Shown: in pieces, positions 34,786 to 43,882 of the stretch
Position numbering within the stretch: the stretch's first letter is position 1
Layout of the letters: every line of letters begins with the position of its first letter
DNA from: an uncultured Eubacteriales bacterium
Lineage (GTDB): Bacteria; Bacillota; Clostridia; Lachnospirales; Lachnospiraceae
DNA: 64,000 nucleotides
Assembly: GCA_900545175.1 (NCBI GenBank)
Contig: UQYF01000001.1
Coordinates: forward strand, 186,001 to 250,000
Reading direction: 5' to 3'
Notes under the pieces: model-generated
Told to the model about the DNA's origin: nothing
Databases searched by the model: none
The model's input: only the letters and a program-made list of their open reading frames with translations
Position numbers and translations under genes: made by a program

Positions 34786-36279
34786 ATGGAGAGATTAAAC
34801 AAGAAGATTTCAAAGGCAGTTGACAGACCTGTTAAGGTTTTACAGTTCGGAGAGGGTAACTTCCTTCGTGCATTCGTTGATTATATGTTCGATGTTGTTA
34901 ATGAGAAGACGGATTTTAATGGTGGTGTAGTTATCGTTAAGCCTATTGAGTTCGGTAATCTTGACAGATTCCATGATCAGGAGTGCCAGTACACACTTCA
35001 GTTAAGAGGTATTGTTGATGGCGAGCCTAAGAAGGAGACAAGAATAATAACAACAGTAACAGATGCTGTTGCAGCTATCGAAGATTATGATAAATATGAC
35101 GCATATGCTAAGCTTGATACATTAAGATTCGTTGTTTCTAATACAACAGAGGCTGGTATTGTATTTGATGAGACAGATGAGTTCGCTGCTAAGCCGCCTA
35201 AGACATTCCCGGGTAAGCTTACTAAGCTGTTATATGAGAGATATGAGCATTTTAACGGAGCAGCAGACAAGGGTCTTATAATGATTCCATGTGAGCTTAT
35301 TGCAGATAACGGTATTGAGCTTAAGAAGTGCATCGTTAAGTTTATTGAGCTTTGGAACTTAGGCGATGATTTCAAGAACTGGGTTGATACAGCATGTTCA
35401 TTCTGTCCTACACTTGTTGACAGAATTGTTCCTGGATATCCAAGAGATGAGGCAGAGGAGCTTTGCAAGGAGTTCGGATATGAGGATCAGCTTATTGATA
35501 CAGCTGAGATTTTTGGTCTCTGGGTAATTGAGGGAGATAAGAACCTTCCGCTTGAGCAGCTTAAGAAGGAGCTTCCATTTGATAAGGCTGGTCTTCCTGT
35601 GGTATTTACAGAGGATCATCATCCATATAAGGAGAGAAAGGTTCGTATTCTCAACGGTGCCCATACATCATTCGTACTTGCTTCATACCTTGCAGGTAAT
35701 GACCTTGTTAAGCAGTCTATGGATGATGCAGTTATCCGTAAATACATGGAGGAGACTCTCTCAGATGAGATTATTCCTACACTTTCACTTCCTGCCGAGG
35801 AGTGCAAGGAGTTTGCTGATGCAGTTACGGCAAGATTCCAGAACCCATATATCAAGCATAAGCTTTTAGACATTTCACTTAACTCAGTTTCTAAGTGGGA
35901 GGCAAGATGTATGCCTTCATTCTTAGGCTATGTTAAGAAGTTTAACAAGCTTCCTAAGTATCTTACATTCTCAATCGCTGCTTTAATGTGCTTCTATTCA
36001 ACACAGAAGGAGGGCGAAGTTAACGGAGGAAGATGTCTCATCGGCACAAGAGACAATGATGAGTATGCTATCCGTGATGATCAGGCTGTACTTGATTTCT
36101 TCCTTGCTAATTCTGCTAAGCCTGCTAAGGAGTTTGCACAGGCTTACCTTAGCAATACTAAGTTCTTCGGCGGTGAGGATTTATCCAAGATAGATGGTCT
36201 TGTTGATACTGTTGCAGGTTATATTGACGATGTAAGAAACAGAGGCATGAGAGCTGTTGTTGATGACCTTGTAAAGTAA
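34786..36279 (+). CDS. uxaB: tagaturonate/fructuronate reductase UxaB
   Basis: A 497-residue long-chain polyol dehydrogenase family enzyme that reduces tagaturonate to altronate with NADH. Seen are VLQFGEGNFLRAFVDYMFD at the N-terminus and KVRILNGAHTSFVLASYLAG (about 285-304). The last block holds the family's catalytic Lys region. ATG 34786 follows AAGGAG (34773-34778) by 7 nt; an in-frame ATG at 34735 lies in the leader without an RBS. uxaA starts 29 nt after the stop, so the two form an operon. Confidence 0.94.
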   Translation: MERLNKKISKAVDRPVKVLQFGEGNFLRAFVDYMFDVVNEKTDFNGGVVIVKPIEFGNLDRFHDQECQYTLQLRGIVDGEPKKETRIITTVTDAVAAIEDYDKYDAYAKLDTLRFVVSNTTEAGIVFDETDEFAAKPPKTFPGKLTKLLYERYEHFNGAADKGLIMIPCELIADNGIELKKCIVKFIELWNLGDDFKNWVDTACSFCPTLVDRIVPGYPRDEAEELCKEFGYEDQLIDTAEIFGLWVIEGDKNLPLEQLKKELPFDKAGLPVVFTEDHHPYKERKVRILNGAHTSFVLASYLAGNDLVKQSMDDAVIRKYMEETLSDEIIPTLSLPAEECKEFADAVTARFQNPYIKHKLLDISLNSVSKWEARCMPSFLGYVKKFNKLPKYLTFSIAALMCFYSTQKEGEVNGGRCLIGTRDNDEYAIRDDQAVLDFFLANSAKPAKEFAQAYLSNTKFFGGEDLSKIDGLVDTVAGYIDDVRNRGMRAVVDDLVK

Positions 36280-36308
36280 TAGCCATTATAATAAACCGGA
36301 GGTAATCC

Positions 36309-37796
36309 ATGCAGGATTTTATAAAGATTAATAAAGATGATAACGTTGCCGTTGCCCTTAAGCCTATTGCTAAGGGCACAACGGTTGATGTTGCGGGAAC
36401 GAATGTCACAACTCTTGAGGATATCCCTCAGGGACATAAGTTCGCTATAAAGCCAATTAAGAAGGGTGATGCTGTTATAAAGTACGGCTTCAGAATCGGT
36501 TATGCACAGGCTGATGTTGAGGTTGGCGGCTGGATTCATACACATAACCTCAAGACAGCACTCGGTGAGCTACTTGATTATACTTATAATCCGGAAGGAC
36601 ATAAGGATGTCGAGCCTACAGATGAGGCTTACTTCGAGGGATATATGAGAGAGAATGGCAAGGTGGGTGTCCGCAATGAAGTGTGGATCATCCCTACGGT
36701 CGGCTGTGTCAATTCTATAGCAAGAGCTATTGAAGCTACAGCAAGACTTAATAAGCCGGAAGGCGTAGACGAGGTTGTTGCGTTTACACATCCTTACGGA
36801 TGCTCCCAGACAACAGAGGATCAGGAGAATACAAGAACAGTGCTTGCTGACCTTATCAATCATCCTAATGCAGGTGCGGTTCTTGTCCTTGGACTTGGCT
36901 GCGAGAACAGCCGTATCGAAGTTCTTAAGAACTATATCGGTGAGGTTAATCCGGACAGAGTGAAGTTCTTACAGGTTCAGGATGTCGATGATGAGCAGGA
37001 AGCTGCTGCAGAGATTATGGAAGAGCTTATGAGCTACGCAGCTAACTTCAAGCGTGAGAAGGTTAGCGCTAAGGAACTTATAATAGGAATGAAGTGTGGC
37101 GGTTCGGACGGTCTTTCAGGTATCACTGCTAATCCTACTGTCGGTCTTTTCTCGGATATGCTTGTATCTAAGGGAGGAACAACTATTCTTACTGAGGTTC
37201 CTGAGATGTTTGGTGCTGAGACAATCCTTATGGACAGATGTGCCAACAGAGAGCTTTTTGATAAGACTGTATGCCTTATAAATGATTTTAAGGAATATTT
37301 TATAAAGAACGGTCAGGAGATTTACGAGAATCCTTCTCCGGGAAATAAGGATGGCGGTATAACTACTCTTGAAGACAAGTCACTTGGATGTACACAGAAG
37401 TCAGGTTCTTCTCTGGTTAAGGGCGTTCTTGCATACGGAGAGAGAGTCCAGAACAAGGGACTTAACCTTCTCAGCGCTCCGGGTAATGATCTTGTTGCAT
37501 CGACAGCATGTGCGGCAGCAGGTGCACAGATTGTTCTTTTCACTACAGGACGCGGAACACCATTTGCTTCTCCGGTACCTACAGTGAAAATTGCTACCAA
37601 TTCAAGACTTGCCGGAAAGAAAGGTAATTGGATTGATTTTAACGCAGGCCGTCTTGTTACTGACGATGTACCTATGGAGCAGCTTGCACAGGAATTATTC
37701 CAGCTTGTTCTTGATGTAGCGTCAGGCAAGAAGGTTAAGGCTGAGATTGCAGGCTTCCATGACCTTGCAATATTCAAGCAGGGTGTTACATTATAA
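36309..37796 (+). CDS. uxaA: altronate dehydratase UxaA
   Basis: A 495-residue altronate dehydratase that turns altronate into 2-keto-3-deoxygluconate. The N-terminal SAF-like domain (about 1-95) contains VALKPIAKGTTVDV and GWIHTHNLKT. The main domain has AFTHPYGCSQTTEDQE (about 157-172), VLGLGCENSRIE and MKCGGSDGLSGITANPTVG (about 260-278), with Cys residues suited to metal or Fe-S binding. No kdgK kinase gene, needed to make KDPG, is found nearby. Confidence 0.95.
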   Translation: MQDFIKINKDDNVAVALKPIAKGTTVDVAGTNVTTLEDIPQGHKFAIKPIKKGDAVIKYGFRIGYAQADVEVGGWIHTHNLKTALGELLDYTYNPEGHKDVEPTDEAYFEGYMRENGKVGVRNEVWIIPTVGCVNSIARAIEATARLNKPEGVDEVVAFTHPYGCSQTTEDQENTRTVLADLINHPNAGAVLVLGLGCENSRIEVLKNYIGEVNPDRVKFLQVQDVDDEQEAAAEIMEELMSYAANFKREKVSAKELIIGMKCGGSDGLSGITANPTVGLFSDMLVSKGGTTILTEVPEMFGAETILMDRCANRELFDKTVCLINDFKEYFIKNGQEIYENPSPGNKDGGITTLEDKSLGCTQKSGSSLVKGVLAYGERVQNKGLNLLSAPGNDLVASTACAAAGAQIVLFTTGRGTPFASPVPTVKIATNSRLAGKKGNWIDFNAGRLVTDDVPMEQLAQELFQLVLDVASGKKVKAEIAGFHDLAIFKQGVTL

Positions 37797-37892
37797 ATGA
37801 TGAAATTGCACATTTGTATATCAGTGTTACATTTTATATGAAGAAACACGTTGATATTTTGTGTGGGAAGCGGCTTGTATTAATAAGAAAAC

Positions 37893-37921
37893 TTGACAAA
37901 AAATGTTGATTTTCTTATAAT
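37893..37921 (+). promoter_or_regulatory. sigma-A promoter for the KDPG aldolase gene
   Basis: TTGACA (37893-37898), 17-nt spacer, TATAAT (37916-37921), both consensus. A small hairpin (AAATACA 37935-37941 with TGTATTT 37948-37954) follows in the leader. The aldolase is thus separately transcribed from uxaBA, and no copy of the ATGTAAG operator is visible here. Confidence 0.85.
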
Positions 37922-38039
37922 CAAAGCGGATGAAAAATACAGTTATATGTATTTTGCTTAATGAAAATTAACCGCAGGCGTGTCAGTGCTGCATACATGC
38001 ATGCGGTAATACATAAGGCAGCACAGAAATGAGGAAAAA

Positions 38040-38999
38040 ATGAACGCAGTATTAGAAGAGATTAGTAAGATAGGTATTGTTCCGGTTATAGCACTTGACG
38101 ATGCTAAGGATGCAGAGCCTCTTGCAAAGGCACTTGTTGAGGGTGGTATCCCATGTGCAGAGGTTACATTCCGTACAGCTTGTGCAGCAGATGTAATTAA
38201 GATTATGACAACAAAGTACCCTGAGATTTTAGTTGGTGCTGGTACAGTTCTCACAACAGAGCAGGTTGATAGAGCTGTTGAGGCAGGCGCTAAGTTCATC
38301 GTAAGCCCAGGTCTCAATCCTAAGGTAGTTAAGTACTGTGTTGACAAGGGTATCCCTGTAACACCTGGTACAGCTAACCCAAGTGATGTTGAGCAGGCTA
38401 TCGAGCTTGGCCTTGAAGTTGTTAAGTTTTTCCCAGCTGAGCAGGCAGGTGGACTTGCCATGATTAAGGCTATGTCAGCTCCATATGTGAATATGAAGTT
38501 CATGCCTACAGGTGGTATCAATGCAGATAACCTTACATCATACCTTGATTTCAAGAAGATCATTGCTTGCGGTGGTTCATGGATGGTTAAGAAGGATCTT
38601 GTTGCTGCAGGTAAGTTCGATGAGATTACTAAGCTCACAAGACAGGCTGTTGAGAAGATGTTAGGCTTCGAGGTTAGACATGTTGGTGTTAACCTTACAA
38701 GTGAAGCAGAGGCAGAAGAGCTTGCCGATAAGTTCGCTGATATGTTCGGCTTCGAGAAGAAGGTTGGCAACAGCTCAATATTCTCAGGCACAGGTTTCGA
38801 GCTTATGAAGAATGGCGGACGTGGAACTCATGGTCATATCGCTATCGCTACTAACTATATCGAGAGAGCTATCTATCATCTTGAGAGAAGAGGCTTCAAG
38901 TTCGATAAGGATTCAGCTGTAGTTAAGGATGGCAAGCTTAAGGCTATCTACTTCGAGGGTGAGTTCGGTGGATTCGGCGTACATCTTGTACAGAAGTAA
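38040..38999 (+). CDS. eda: KDPG/KHG aldolase fused to a VOC-like domain
   Basis: A 319-residue protein. Residues 1-210 are a class I KDPG aldolase that cleaves KDPG to pyruvate and glyceraldehyde 3-phosphate. Key parts are VGAGTVLTTEQV, the Schiff-base Lys in EVVKFFPAEQAGG (about residue 127) and MPTGGINADNL. Residues about 215-319 form a second domain starting HVGVNLTSEAEAEELA and ending GGFGVHLVQK, which looks like a vicinal oxygen chelate (glyoxalase-like) fold. Normal Eda proteins are about 210 residues, so this is a true fusion in one open frame. Confidence 0.9.
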   Translation: MNAVLEEISKIGIVPVIALDDAKDAEPLAKALVEGGIPCAEVTFRTACAADVIKIMTTKYPEILVGAGTVLTTEQVDRAVEAGAKFIVSPGLNPKVVKYCVDKGIPVTPGTANPSDVEQAIELGLEVVKFFPAEQAGGLAMIKAMSAPYVNMKFMPTGGINADNLTSYLDFKKIIACGGSWMVKKDLVAAGKFDEITKLTRQAVEKMLGFEVRHVGVNLTSEAEAEELADKFADMFGFEKKVGNSSIFSGTGFELMKNGGRGTHGHIAIATNYIERAIYHLERRGFKFDKDSAVVKDGKLKAIYFEGEFGGFGVHLVQK

Positions 39000-39072
39000 T
39001 CATTGGGATATTTTATAGTCCGATATGCTTATCGTACATGGCATAGAGAATTGAATTTAATATGATGATATC

Positions 39073-39106
39073 AAAAATGACACTGCAAAATGCAGTGTCA
39101 TTTTTT
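39073..39106 (+). terminator. terminator after the aldolase gene
   Basis: AAAAATGACACTGCA (39073-39087) pairs perfectly with TGCAGTGTCATTTTT (39091-39105) around an AAA loop, with a T run. It isolates the uronate genes from the surface protein gene. Confidence 0.92.
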
Positions 39107-39117
39107 CTTATTTGATA

Positions 39118-39146
39118 TGGACGATTGGAAATTATTGTGTTATAAT
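39118..39146 (+). promoter_or_regulatory. promoter for the Ig-like surface protein gene
   Basis: TGGACG (39118-39123), 17-nt spacer, TATAAT (39141-39146). The predicted start near 39153 gives a leader of about 90 nt that contains a stem-loop. Confidence 0.65.
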
Positions 39147-39174
39147 AAATCAGACTTTATGATGAAATGTATTT

Positions 39175-39231
39175 GGAGCAATATGCCACTAGTACTGTAA
39201 TATACAGTAAGATTTAAAAGTGCATTGTTCC
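39175..39231 (+). promoter_or_regulatory. stem-loop in the 5' leader of the surface protein gene
   Basis: GGAGCAAT (39175-39182) pairs with ATTGTTCC (39224-39231) with one wobble, and within it TACTGTA (39193-39199) pairs perfectly with TACAGTA (39203-39209). The stem ends 10 nt before the first ATG. It may stabilise the long mRNA or modulate translation. Confidence 0.55.
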
Positions 39232-39241
39232 AATTAAAAAT

Positions 39242-42200
39242 ATGGCACAGGAGAGTGAATCCAGAATGGGTAAATTGATGGACATTTTGAAAAAAAATTT
39301 AAGGTGGGTAATAACCGGAGCTACGTTAGCACTTATCATGGGTGTGGCATTCTTTGGCTATAGAGCTTATGTACGTGCGGACGCTGAGTTTATATTCAGC
39401 ATAGTTGAACAGACAGCCTTTTCGACAACTGCTAAGACGGATGCGAGAGCTAAGATTGATGCAACGGTTGATTCGATGCCGGATGAGTTCAAGAATCGTT
39501 TTGATGCATCAAAATATACATGGCAGGTAGGCGACAATAATAATAAGCCTGTATTTGATATCAAGGATTATCAGACAACACCGGGAATTGCAGTCCTCAG
39601 TGAGAGAGGAGCCGGTACATCAACCCTTACAGCTACATATAAGGATTCCTTTTATACAGATGCAGATGGCAGTGTTGTGACAGTTAAGCCGGGTGATGAC
39701 ACAAGCAATTACACATATCATGAACTTGTTGCTAATTCTCAGAATACATTTACAGTCACAGTACCATTGCGTATGACAGGTTATGTTGGTTCAAGCATTA
39801 TGACAGCAGCAAATAATACGTTTACTGTCGCAAATGATGCCTTTAATGTACAGTACAATGCCTATACAACTAAGGATTCAATAGATAGCACATATCGTAA
39901 TGACTATCATACTGTAAGCTTTATATATAATCCTAATGTACTTGCAGAGTCAACATCAACTTTTGGCGATGCTAAAGGAACTACTTCATTTAATACATTA
40001 GGTGGTGGTTCATCGGCTATATGGGCGACAGTAGATGGTATAGAGTATAAGCTTTCAGATTCTGTGTATGTAGGAGTCAAGAATACATCAAAGGGCGATG
40101 CCGGAATTACAGTAGAGCAGGGAGCATATGCTTCCTTAAGCGAAGGATATACCAATATCCTTACAGGTAACTTTGGCTATGAAGATAAAGATGGAAATAA
40201 GAATGTATATTTTTGGACACTTGAACAGAAGCGTGTGGCAGATAATCCGTCTCTCACTCTTGTAGATTATGTTGATGTCTCTGATTCAGGCGTAATCACA
40301 GGTAAGTATGCCGGTAAGACAACCGTATATGCCAGCTGTAAGCCGATGTCGGAGAGCTATGATACAGATGGAAAATTAAAGACTGAATATGCATCTGCAA
40401 TAGGAGTTGAGGTTCCTTTTAGAACTAAGTTCACTGATGAGGTTCTTGTAAGTATAGGTGATAATGTTCCTCTTTACACAACAGCATTTGACAGCAATGT
40501 TATTTATACTCTGTATGATAACAATCAGGGTGCAGTTGAAGCAGTTGAGGGAACACCTGGTCTTTTCAGAGCTGTTAAGGAAGGTACAGCAGTAGTCGAG
40601 ATTAATATCAAGAAGTATGAGAACGGTGTAGCCGTAAGTACTGAGTTAAGATATGTTACCATTAAGGTTATTGATAAGCTGGCACTATCAAAGTCCGCAG
40701 ATTCGATTAATGTCGGTTCAACGACACAAGTTACAGCTATCCCGACGAGTACAGATACAACCAAGGCATCTAATGTAACATGGAAGAGTGCCGATGAGAG
40801 CATTGCTACAGTTGAATGGGATGCTTCATCATTTGATTCATCATTAAATGTTACCATTACAGGTATCAACAAAGGTAGGACAACCATCTATGCATACCAG
40901 ACTGTCAACGGTGTAATAAAGGTTGCATCGATGGAAATAAATGTAACTATACCTGTAGATGGAATTACACTTAGTGAGCCTCAGAATGGTAAGTCACACC
41001 TTACAATGTATCTTGGACAGACATTAACCATATATGCAGATTTACAGTATAGTGATAATAATGTTCCAGATAATACAGAACTTATCTGGGAGGCATCCGG
41101 TTCAGCACAGGCGCAGTCACTAATCGCCTTAAATCCTGTAATAACATCGGGTGTTCATCAGTCATGTGATATAACTGCTCAGGGACTTGGTAATACAACT
41201 CTTACAGTATATTCAAAAGATAACAGTAAGATTGTAAACCTTGATATTTTCATCACTGAGAGACCTACATCTATTGAACTTTCGGATACTAATGTTGTTG
41301 TTCCGATGTCACAGGGACAGTACCAGCTCACCGGATATGTACATTCCGCAACAGATGGCTGTGAGCAGTCTATTATATGGACATCCCTTAATACGAATGT
41401 CGTGACAGTTGATCCTAATACCGGACTTGTTACACTTGTGGCACCTGGTACAACTGAGATATGTGCTACATCTGAGGTTGATCCAAGCATCACAGCTTAC
41501 TGTCATTTCGAAGTAGCTCAGGATGTATATGGTATCAAGCTTGATAAGACGCAGCTTACATTTAATGTAGGTGATACATATAGACTTACAGCAACAGTAA
41601 ATCCGGATAATGCATATGATAAGACAATGATTTGGACATCTTCAAATCCGTCTGTCGTATCAGTTGAGAGCAATAATAATACTTATGAGAATCTTCTCAC
41701 AGCTGTCGGAAGCGGCAGCGCAACCATTTTTGTTGAGACAAATGATGGCGGTTTTATGGCATATTGTAATGTAAGAGTACTTCAGCCTGTCACAGGAATA
41801 ACATTAAGCAATACTGAGATGACAGTGAGAAAGGGTACTGAGTTTTACCTTAATGCCACAGTTACACCGGATACAGCGGATGATAAGACAATTGTATGGT
41901 CAACGAGCGATCCTACAATAGCAACCGTATCTGATGAAGGAAAGGTTATATCGGTTGGTGTCGGTCAATGTATAATTACAGCGACTAACCCGGCATCTAA
42001 GGTGGAAACTTCGTGTACGGTTATCGTGCTTGAGCCGCTTACAGGACTTTCTCTCAATACATATTATCAGAATATGGTTAAGGGAACGAAGTTCGTACTT
42101 CTTCCTATTGTTGAGCCATCAACTGCTTCTAATAAGAATGTAACCTTCTGGTCAAGTGATAATGATATTGCTACAGTTGATGATAAGGGCGTGATTACTG

Positions 42201-43300
42201 CTGTTAAGGGCGGAACTTGTGAAATTGTAGTCACAACCGAGGAAGGTAATTTCTCACAGAAGTGTGTTATAACTGTTAAGGAATATGTGACTTCCATCAA
42301 ATTGTCGGATGAGAAGAGGTATTTGAACTATGGTTCATCATATACACTCAGTGCGACAGTAGAACCTGACACAGCTACGGATAAAGGAATAATATGGTCA
42401 TCAAGCAATGAATCAGTGCTCACTGTAAATCAGTTTGGTACAGTTACAGGTGTAGGCTATGGTACTGCTGTTGTGACTGCTACGGCTGCTGATGGAAGTG
42501 GAGTCAGTGCATCATGTATAATCCAGGTAATAAAGCCTGTTACGAAAATTTCATTATCTGAGTCGAAGATAACACTTTATGTTGGCGATGTATTCCATCT
42601 TGTATCTACTGTCGAACCGGCTGATGCTTCTGTTAAGAAGCTTGAGTGGACATCTTCAGACCCTACGGTTGCAAAAGTATATGACGATGGAGATGTTGAA
42701 GCAGTCGGAGTCGGACGATGCAAAGTATATGCGACATCAACAGATGGTAATAATGTTGTTGCGGAGTGTACAGTTATCGTAAAACAGATTGTAAGTGCGA
42801 CCTCAGTTACTATTAACTCCCATGAGATATTGATGCTGACAGGAAAAGTCAGAACGCTGACCGCAAGATTGTTCCCAATCAATTCTACTGAGACAGTTAA
42901 ATGGGTTTCATCAGATACATCGGTTGTTGTAGTAGACAGTAATGGTCAGATTACTACAGTCGGGCCGGGAAGCTGTCAGGTAACAGCATATACAACGTAT
43001 GGTACAATTCAGGATACATGTACAGTCTACTCGATGGCAATAAGCAAGTCGTCCACAGTACTTGAACAGTATGATACATTTAACCTGTATGTTGACGGTG
43101 CTCCGTCTACGGCGGCTGTTTCATGGAGAAGCAGCAATCCTAGAATTGCTACAGTAACACAGAGAGGTATTGTTACAGCACGTATGCCTGGTGAGTGTAC
43201 AATCTCTGCAACTGTTGACGGTAAGACAGTTACATGTAATGTGACAGTACGTTCTATAGATCCTGGTAAGTTTATCAATAAGACTAATGAGGCTAACTAA
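39242..43300 (+). CDS. giant membrane-anchored protein with Ig-like (Big_2) repeats
   Basis: A 1352-residue protein. A short basic start and one membrane helix (about 20-42) precede a Ser/Thr/Asp-rich region to about 475. About ten tandem bacterial Ig-like domains of 75-90 residues follow, from about 480 to the end. Each has the pattern I-x-L-S/D...VG-x-x-x-x-L-x-A-T-V-x-P...W-x-S-S/D-x-x-x-x-A-T-V...G-x-x-T-I/V-x-A. No LPXTG motif, lipobox or S-layer domain is seen, so anchoring is by the N-terminal helix. A role in adhesion or surface structure is inferred. ATG 39266 with upstream AGGAG is an alternative start. Confidence 0.85.
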   Translation: MAQESESRMGKLMDILKKNLRWVITGATLALIMGVAFFGYRAYVRADAEFIFSIVEQTAFSTTAKTDARAKIDATVDSMPDEFKNRFDASKYTWQVGDNNNKPVFDIKDYQTTPGIAVLSERGAGTSTLTATYKDSFYTDADGSVVTVKPGDDTSNYTYHELVANSQNTFTVTVPLRMTGYVGSSIMTAANNTFTVANDAFNVQYNAYTTKDSIDSTYRNDYHTVSFIYNPNVLAESTSTFGDAKGTTSFNTLGGGSSAIWATVDGIEYKLSDSVYVGVKNTSKGDAGITVEQGAYASLSEGYTNILTGNFGYEDKDGNKNVYFWTLEQKRVADNPSLTLVDYVDVSDSGVITGKYAGKTTVYASCKPMSESYDTDGKLKTEYASAIGVEVPFRTKFTDEVLVSIGDNVPLYTTAFDSNVIYTLYDNNQGAVEAVEGTPGLFRAVKEGTAVVEINIKKYENGVAVSTELRYVTIKVIDKLALSKSADSINVGSTTQVTAIPTSTDTTKASNVTWKSADESIATVEWDASSFDSSLNVTITGINKGRTTIYAYQTVNGVIKVASMEINVTIPVDGITLSEPQNGKSHLTMYLGQTLTIYADLQYSDNNVPDNTELIWEASGSAQAQSLIALNPVITSGVHQSCDITAQGLGNTTLTVYSKDNSKIVNLDIFITERPTSIELSDTNVVVPMSQGQYQLTGYVHSATDGCEQSIIWTSLNTNVVTVDPNTGLVTLVAPGTTEICATSEVDPSITAYCHFEVAQDVYGIKLDKTQLTFNVGDTYRLTATVNPDNAYDKTMIWTSSNPSVVSVESNNNTYENLLTAVGSGSATIFVETNDGGFMAYCNVRVLQPVTGITLSNTEMTVRKGTEFYLNATVTPDTADDKTIVWSTSDPTIATVSDEGKVISVGVGQCIITATNPASKVETSCTVIVLEPLTGLSLNTYYQNMVKGTKFVLLPIVEPSTASNKNVTFWSSDNDIATVDDKGVITAVKGGTCEIVVTTEEGNFSQKCVITVKEYVTSIKLSDEKRYLNYGSSYTLSATVEPDTATDKGIIWSSSNESVLTVNQFGTVTGVGYGTAVVTATAADGSGVSASCIIQVIKPVTKISLSESKITLYVGDVFHLVSTVEPADASVKKLEWTSSDPTVAKVYDDGDVEAVGVGRCKVYATSTDGNNVVAECTVIVKQIVSATSVTINSHEILMLTGKVRTLTARLFPINSTETVKWVSSDTSVVVVDSNGQITTVGPGSCQVTAYTTYGTIQDTCTVYSMAISKSSTVLEQYDTFNLYVDGAPSTAAVSWRSSNPRIATVTQRGIVTARMPGECTISATVDGKTVTCNVTVRSIDPGKFINKTNEAN

Positions 43301-43312
43301 AAATTACTAATA

Positions 43313-43360
43313 AAAAAGCAATAGCAGATATGTTGAGAAATGTATCTGCTATTGCTTTTT
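43313..43360 (+). terminator. terminator after the Ig-like protein gene
   Basis: AAAAAGCAATAGCAGATA (43313-43330) pairs perfectly with TATCTGCTATTGCTTTTT (43343-43360). It ends the surface protein transcript 13 nt after the stop. Confidence 0.92.
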
Positions 43361-43389
43361 CATATGATAGGAAAGTTGAAAAGCCCTAT

Positions 43390-43619
43390 TATAAAAAGTC
43401 CTCCGGGTAGGAACGCATTGCGGCGGAACAGAATTATGTCGCTTGGGCGCCCCGCCGCGGTCGGAGAATTCTGTAAAACAGAAATCTTCCTTATACAAGT
43501 TATTAATTTGTTCATGATTTTGCAGGGTATATATGTATACGTTTATACAAGTGAAAGCCGTAAATAGCGTATAAAAAGCTTGAAGCTCCGGGGGATTAGA
43601 CCGGAGCTTCGAGCTTTTT
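43390..43619 (+). ncRNA. candidate structured non-coding RNA
   Basis: Between two strong terminators lies about 215 nt with no convincing ORF but with a GC-rich, highly paired block in an AT-rich setting. TGCGGCGG (43419-43426) pairs with CCGCCGCG (43452-43459), and ACAGAATT (43428-43435) pairs perfectly with AATTCTGT (43467-43474). The two helices interlock, giving a pseudoknot or two exclusive folds. A -10-like TATAAA is at 43390-43395 without a good -35. A terminator follows at 43574. It matches no RNA family I recognise. Confidence 0.4.
43574..43619 (+). terminator. strong terminator after the candidate RNA
   Basis: AAAAGCTTGAAGCTCCGG (43574-43591) pairs with CCGGAGCTTCGAGCTTTT (43601-43618) with one G-U, around a 9-nt loop, then T. 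No protein gene ends upstream between this and the terminator at 43360, which argues for a transcript of its own. From 43620 to 43789 I see only a short hairpin (43636-43662) and a 15-nt match to the 62.5-kb palindrome. Confidence 0.88.
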
Positions 43620-43693
43620 AAATATGAGGGGGGGAGATAGAAAGCATTAACTTTGCTATCCAAGAAATACTATACATAGATGTTGTGACGATT

Positions 43694-43708
43694 CTGTGTA
43701 TAACAAGT
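43694..43708 (+). repeat. short fragment matching the dispersed palindromic repeat
   Basis: CTGTGTATAACAAGT here is identical to 62557-62571 in the inner left arm of the 187-nt palindrome. Similarity on either side is weak (a shared GTGA upstream), so it may be a decayed copy or a coincidence. Confidence 0.35.
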
Positions 43709-43789
43709 AAAATAATAGGGAAGAAAATATAAAAAGAATATGAAATGCTTGAAGGAATAAAACAATATTATAACATTTAAATCATTATG

Positions 43790-43818
43790 TTGAATTTTAC
43801 CGTAGATTATGATATATT
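43790..43818 (+). promoter_or_regulatory. promoter for the zinc-ribbon/TPR protein gene
   Basis: TTGAAT (43790-43795), 17-nt spacer, TATATT (43813-43818), about 65 nt before the ATG. Confidence 0.65.
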
Positions 43819-43882
43819 AGACAAGATTAAAAAGACTGATTTTAGGGAGATATATAAAAGCAATTCAGGGAGGAGTTTATAA

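Noticed and set aside
39183..39200. A five-codon frame (ATG to TAA) with GGAG upstream in the surface protein leader
   Set aside because: It lies entirely inside the stem-loop, is too short to judge and shows no run of a regulatory amino acid, so a leader peptide is not supported.
40684..43260. Repeated DNA across the surface protein gene, considered as a tandem repeat array
   Set aside because: The similarity is at protein level between Ig-like domains; the DNA units differ too much for a recent tandem array or CRISPR.
43340..43567. A 75-codon plus-strand frame, and an overlapping 104-codon minus-strand frame at 43349-43663
   Set aside because: Neither has a convincing RBS, both run through terminator hairpins and the GC-rich paired block, and the composition is unlike the neighbouring genes. 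The pairing explains the region better.
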